Origin: an uncultured Blautia sp.
GTDB taxonomy: Bacteria > Bacillota > Clostridia > Lachnospirales > Lachnospiraceae
Direction: 5' to 3'
Length of the DNA: 64,000 nt
NCBI GenBank assembly: GCA_900553515.1
Contig: USDN01000004.1
Coordinates: forward strand, 1 to 64,000
In this document: piece by piece, positions 60,126 to 64,000 of the stretch
How the letters are laid out: each line of letters begins with the position of its first letter
Numbering within the stretch: the stretch's first letter is position 1
Made by a program: the position numbers and the translations under genes
The notes under the pieces: model-generated
Databases searched by the model: none
Told to the model about the DNA's origin: nothing
What the model saw: only the letters and a program-made list of their open reading frames with translations

Positions 60126-61376
60126 TTATTCGCTTCTCAGTGCATCAATAGGATTCAGGTTGGCTGCTTTCACCGAAGGCAGCAGCCCGAAAATCACGCC
60201 GATCACAGTCGAAAACAGCACGGATCCAATAATCGCCGGAACGCTGATCGCCGTAGGCGCGCCGGAAACCTGCGATACCACTCTGGATAAAATGATGCCC
60301 AGCACTACTCCGATGATTCCGCCGATACTTGTCAGCATAGAGGCTTCTGTAAGGAACTGATAGAGGATCACCTTTTTTCTGGCGCCGATGGCTTTTTTCA
60401 GTCCGATCTCGCTGGTTCTCTCCGTTACCGATACCAGCATGATGTTCATAACGCCGATACCTCCTACAAGAAGGGAAATGCTGGCAATCCACAACAGCTG
60501 CTGATTGGTGCTTTCGCTGAGATTCTGCAGGTTTTTCACACGTTCCATTACGTCGTCTGCTTTATATTTGAATTTGGAATCCTCGCTGATACCCTGATTC
60601 AGAATCTTGGCGGCGCTGTTTCCTGCAGAACTCATATTGTCTGTGGAGTCCGCTTTGATCACTACATTCTCCGGTTCATCAAACTGAAATGCAATGGGCC
60701 AGCACCTGTTTGGTATCATCACCGTACCGATCACTGTCTGGTAATATTCATAGTATTCATTGATACTGCTGATATTTGGCTGATAGCTGTCGCCCTGCTG
60801 AACGACTCCTACCACTACAAAAGGATCGTCACCAATCTCTATGGTCTTTCCCAGCGGATCTTCCCCGGAAAACAGATTCTCTGCCGCATTGTTGTCGATC
60901 AGCGCTACCTTGTTCAGATTTTCATAATCTTTCTGAATAAATCCACGTCCTGACTGTACCATATAACCACAGGTATCCAGGTAATTTTTATCAATACCGT
61001 AAACGGTTCCTCCCTGGAGCGATGTGTTCTGATAGTACACATTGCTGTATGTATTAGTATAGAAAAAGGTAGCGTTTTCTACATGATCCATCTCTCTTAC
61101 CTCTTCCTTCTGTTCATTGGAAAGAAGAGGCGGATTTCCACTGTTGCTCATTCCAAACATTGGATCATAACCACTGTCACCATCATAAAGACTGATGGTG
61201 ACTGTATTATTTCCTGCTCCGATCAGATCCTCTTTGATCTGCTCGCTGGTTCCTTTGATGGTAGATACGATAGCAATGATCGAGGCGATTCCGATAATGA
61301 TACCCAGCATGGTCAGAAAGGAGCGCATTTTATGCGACCAGATTCCCTGAATGGATATTCTTATATTTTCAAGCAT
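60126..61376 (-). CDS. MacB-type ABC transporter permease
   Basis: 416 aa. Membrane segment at about 20-42, a ~240-residue extracytoplasmic MacB_PCD domain, then three C-terminal segments (about 295-318, 345-370, 380-405). 'IWSHKMRSFLTMLGIIIGIASIIAIVS' and 'IGLKKAIGARKKVILYQFLTEA' are typical FtsX/MacB motifs. Works with the adaptor and ATPase upstream; convergent with the sensor kinase gene. Likely exports peptides or antibiotics, or signals. Confidence 0.92.
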   Translation of the reverse strand: MLENIRISIQGIWSHKMRSFLTMLGIIIGIASIIAIVSTIKGTSEQIKEDLIGAGNNTVTISLYDGDSGYDPMFGMSNSGNPPLLSNEQKEEVREMDHVENATFFYTNTYSNVYYQNTSLQGGTVYGIDKNYLDTCGYMVQSGRGFIQKDYENLNKVALIDNNAAENLFSGEDPLGKTIEIGDDPFVVVGVVQQGDSYQPNISSINEYYEYYQTVIGTVMIPNRCWPIAFQFDEPENVVIKADSTDNMSSAGNSAAKILNQGISEDSKFKYKADDVMERVKNLQNLSESTNQQLLWIASISLLVGGIGVMNIMLVSVTERTSEIGLKKAIGARKKVILYQFLTEASMLTSIGGIIGVVLGIILSRVVSQVSGAPTAISVPAIIGSVLFSTVIGVIFGLLPSVKAANLNPIDALRSE

Positions 61377-61390
61377 AAACTCCCACCTTT

Positions 61391-63427
61391 CTAGTATCCA
61401 TATAATTCTTCAAGAGTACCTTCCTTTGTCCTGATTCCCTCTTTTATGGATTTTCCATAAGGAAAGGCAATCTTATCCTCACGGGTGATCCCAGCTTTGA
61501 CCAGAACAGAGGATCCTCCATTTACATTGCCGCCTATTGTAAGAAACTGCTTTTTCAGGACTCCATTTTCATCCATATAAACATAGTATTTACCATTTTC
61601 TGACCGTACAAAGGCCTTGTCCAGAACGATCACTCCTGAATTTTCACTGGTTCTCTTAAGGGTAATACTAAGCCAGTCATCCTCGGATACTTCCACATCC
61701 TTATCCAAAATCGTTGCACTGTAAGTATAATAGGAAACATTTGGATTTCCATTTCCCATAAAACTGTTTGATGAACCCGGGTAAGAAGAAACATCCACCA
61801 CTTCAGCTTCAAAAGTACCACTGGAACCGGAACAGTTCAGGATTGTTCCTTCCTCTACCTGATCCAACATCAGTTCACTTACCGTACCTTTTACATAATA
61901 GCCATCCTTACTCTTTACTGTCATAAAAGAATTTCCCTCAGAAATACCTGTAAGAGGATCGCCCACTTTTGCAACCACACCGTCGATCTTGCTGTAGATC
62001 ACTTCTTTGCTTACTTTTTTCTCCAGTTTTGTGATCGCGATCTCACTTTCCCGGATATCAAGCTTCAGACTTTCAATCTTATTTTTCTGATTGGCAATGG
62101 CCTCGTCTCTGCTGATCGTTGTACCTGGATCCCCTCCGTCGACGCCTCCGTCATCGGGAATCTCCGGGTCTTCATCATAACGTGAAGCTCCCTCTAAAGT
62201 ATATTCCATCTCTGCAGTCTCTTCCACCATGTTCTCCAGAAGACTTCCATCGATCAGGTAATATCCGGTACAGGACAGCTTTCGGTCAGAAAAGTCTGCA
62301 ATGGTATCATTCTGATGAAATTCCAGCTGATACCAATAACCGTTTACTCCAGGCTCTTTTGTTCCGTCAGCTCGGAAACCTGCCATCTTATTTAGAAATG
62401 CACCTGTAGCAATGACTTTTCCCTTTGCGGAACTGCACAAAAATATAAATGGATCCTCTTCTGTTCCGGTTCCTGCAAAGGGAACGGTTTCTCCGTCCAG
62501 TTTCTGATAAAATTCCGGTTCTCCATCTGTGATATCGGTTTCTGCATCATTTGGTTCCGGATCTATGATCTCTATATTATCAGAAACGTCATCTGAAAAT
62601 TCTTCATCCGGGGTTTCAGGTGGGGTAATCGAAGGAGTAACCGAAGGCGTAACTGAAGGATCTGCCGGTGGTGTTTCCTGACTTCCGCTTCCATCTCCAA
62701 AGTCGATCAGTACATCATCTCCTGAACCACTCTGGTCTTCAGGCGATATCTGTCCGCTCCCTGCAGATGTACCATCCTGCGGTTCTGAGGTTCCGGAAGA
62801 AAAGTCCCCCTCTGAGCTCTGTCCGGAGGAAGTCTCTTCTTCTGTAAACAGTTCATCTTGTACAGACAACACCTCTGCAGACGCCAGGATCGGATATACT
62901 GCCGCTGCCAGATAACTGCCTTTTACATTACTGTACACAGAAGCCATTTCATCATCTGTAGATAAAACACTGCTTTCGATTCCATCATCTCCCGGGAGCC
63001 CCGGCAGTTCAGAGTCTTCTTCCACGATAGGACCTCCATTTTGAAGACTGTGAAGCCTGTTTATTGCTTTCTCAAGATCCTGCTCCTGTTTTTGCTTTTT
63101 CAGCTTTGCAATGTTCAGTTCCATCTGCACCAGAGTCATATCAAAGGATACCAGTTTATCTCCTTTTTGTACGGCATCTCCTTTTTGTACAAAAAGATCC
63201 TGAACGATCATATCCTTGTCTACAGTCACATTCTGAGTAACATTTGTCACGATATTTCCATCTAAGGTTGTATCATCCATATAATAATCAGAAGCAATGC
63301 TGTCAACACTGACTACTGTGACCGTTTCTTTATTATTTTTCTTAAAATAAACTGCCGCTCCTGCCACGCTTCCTGCTGCCAGTACTGTAACCAGTACTCC
63401 TATGATTATCTTTTTGGCATTTTTCAT
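61391..63427 (-). CDS. Efflux adaptor (MacA-like) with a ~300-residue insertion
   Basis: 678 aa, nearly twice a typical MacA. Membrane segment 7-28; lipoyl half with 'QDLFVQKGDAVQKGDKLVSFD'; first helix about 98-132, second helix ('ANQKNKIESLKLDIRESEIAITKLEKKV') near 450-480, then 'IYSKIDGVVAKVGDPL' and a barrel. Between the helices lies an acidic, Ser/Gly/Pro-rich stretch (about 135-300, 'PSVTPSVTPSITPPETP') and a compact region ('VPFAGTGTEEDPFIFLCSS', 'GYWYQLEFHQNDTIADF'). Start overlaps the ATPase stop by 4 bp. Confidence 0.87.
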   Translation of the reverse strand: MKNAKKIIIGVLVTVLAAGSVAGAAVYFKKNNKETVTVVSVDSIASDYYMDDTTLDGNIVTNVTQNVTVDKDMIVQDLFVQKGDAVQKGDKLVSFDMTLVQMELNIAKLKKQKQEQDLEKAINRLHSLQNGGPIVEEDSELPGLPGDDGIESSVLSTDDEMASVYSNVKGSYLAAAVYPILASAEVLSVQDELFTEEETSSGQSSEGDFSSGTSEPQDGTSAGSGQISPEDQSGSGDDVLIDFGDGSGSQETPPADPSVTPSVTPSITPPETPDEEFSDDVSDNIEIIDPEPNDAETDITDGEPEFYQKLDGETVPFAGTGTEEDPFIFLCSSAKGKVIATGAFLNKMAGFRADGTKEPGVNGYWYQLEFHQNDTIADFSDRKLSCTGYYLIDGSLLENMVEETAEMEYTLEGASRYDEDPEIPDDGGVDGGDPGTTISRDEAIANQKNKIESLKLDIRESEIAITKLEKKVSKEVIYSKIDGVVAKVGDPLTGISEGNSFMTVKSKDGYYVKGTVSELMLDQVEEGTILNCSGSSGTFEAEVVDVSSYPGSSNSFMGNGNPNVSYYTYSATILDKDVEVSEDDWLSITLKRTSENSGVIVLDKAFVRSENGKYYVYMDENGVLKKQFLTIGGNVNGGSSVLVKAGITREDKIAFPYGKSIKEGIRTKEGTLEELYGY

Positions 63428-64000
63428 GGTTTCACCTCTTTTTCCTGAAGCACCCCATCACGGATTGTTACCACACGTTTGGCATGAGCCGCGATATCCG
63501 GATCATGAGTGATCATCAGGACCGTCACACCTTCGTCATTCAGCTTCTGAAAAAGCTCCATGACCTGTGCGCCTGATTTACTGTCCAAAGCTCCGGTAGG
63601 CTCATCTGCAAGAAGAAGCTTCGGATTGTTTACAATTGCCCTGGCAATCGCCACACGCTGCATCTGACCACCGGAAAGCTGATTTGGTCTGAAATCCACC
63701 CGGTCGGAAAGCCCCACTCGATCCAGCGCCTTTATGGCTCTGGCTCTTCTTTCTTTTTTCGGGACTTTTGCATAGTTTAAAGGCATTTCCACATTTGCCA
63801 GTGCTGTCTGCCTGGGCAGAAGATGGAAACTCTGAAATACAAATCCGATCTTTGTAAGACGTATATCCGACATGGTATTCTCAGAACAGGAACGTATATC
63901 CTGTCCATCCAGGATAAAATCTCCCTTCGTTGCCTGATCCAGACATCCGATAATGTTCATAAGAGTGGTCTTTCCGGAACCGGAAGGTCCCATGATCGCC
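63424..64000 (-). CDS. MacB/LolD-type ABC transporter ATP-binding protein (5' end outside window)
   Basis: Visible C-terminal ~192 codons, open to the window edge. Walker A 'GPSGSGKTTLMNIIG', Q-loop 'GFVFQSFHLLPRQTALANVEMPL', signature 'LSGGQMQRVAIARAIV', Walker B 'LLLADEPTGALDSKSG', His-switch 'LMITHDPDIAAHAKR'. It drives the adaptor/permease encoded next. The N-terminal 30-40 residues lie beyond base 64000. Confidence 0.95.
   Translation of the reverse strand, partial: AIMGPSGSGKTTLMNIIGCLDQATKGDFILDGQDIRSCSENTMSDIRLTKIGFVFQSFHLLPRQTALANVEMPLNYAKVPKKERRARAIKALDRVGLSDRVDFRPNQLSGGQMQRVAIARAIVNNPKLLLADEPTGALDSKSGAQVMELFQKLNDEGVTVLMITHDPDIAAHAKRVVTIRDGVLQEKEVKP

Noticed and set aside
1..64000. 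tRNA, rRNA, insertion sequence, prophage, origin or integrase genes
   Set aside because: I looked for typical anchors (T-loop GGTTCGA, transposase motifs, integrase tyrosine boxes) and saw none convincing.

Overview
The window looks like chromosomal DNA of a low-to-mid GC, spore-forming anaerobic Firmicute, most likely a gut Lachnospiraceae (Blautia/Ruminococcus/Mediterraneibacter-like). This is inferred from gene content (SpoIID-like and PdaA-like proteins, a TagD-type enzyme, choline-binding-type repeats, GPH symporter, AKR with ferredoxin tail), strong AGGAGG ribosome sites and TTGACA/TATAAT promoters. I saw no rRNA, tRNA, IS element, prophage or CRISPR. Most genes lie on the minus strand.

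Layout. 0.1-9.1 kb: envelope and translation genes read leftward, pyrH-frr-uppS-cdsA-dxr-rseP, followed by a phosphodiester-glycosidase-domain protein and a SpoIID/peptidoglycan-binding protein, with a lipoprotein gene just before pyrH. 9.3-15.6 kb: smpB, rnr, secG, an opposed 12-TM-like membrane protein, and enolase. 15.85-16.15 kb: a gene-free stretch with a consensus promoter, three SD-like/GACCACC repeat units and a terminator, a good candidate for an undescribed small RNA. 16.2-31.2 kb: a cell-surface block with two paralogous secreted SGNH hydrolases, a PdaA-like deacetylase, TagD, three family-2 glycosyltransferases (one fused to a GT4 domain), a secreted caspase-fold protein with wall-binding repeats, two membrane acyltransferases, a GNAT enzyme and an EamA exporter. 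31.5-38.2 kb: metabolic/accessory genes: an Fe-S aldo-keto reductase, a polyol dehydrogenase/GPH symporter pair with a ROK regulator and shared operator-like sites, a truncated LysR remnant and a Phd/ParE toxin-antitoxin pair. 38.3-51.2 kb: rpsB-tsf, an RsuA-type pseudouridine synthase, a GntR-ABC transporter operon with a perfect palindromic operator, CPBP protease, HAD phosphatase, a Ser/Thr kinase with a partner secreted protein, argS and degV.

50.3-60.1 kb is the most system-like part: a two-component pair (response regulator and kinase, both plus strand) interleaved with a lipoprotein that fuses a beta-propeller-like region to a sugar-type solute-binding domain, and a minus-strand operon of two sugar-type ABC permeases, an HlyD-like adaptor, a MacB-topology membrane protein and DegV. 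No ATPase is present. The two divergent intergenic regions carry near-identical promoter architecture with a TTTTAGAG box on each of the four outgoing promoters, which argues that all these genes form one regulon. 60.1-64 kb: a MacB-type efflux system (permease, adaptor with a very large insertion, ATPase cut by the window edge).

Functions are from reading motifs by eye; no database search was possible.
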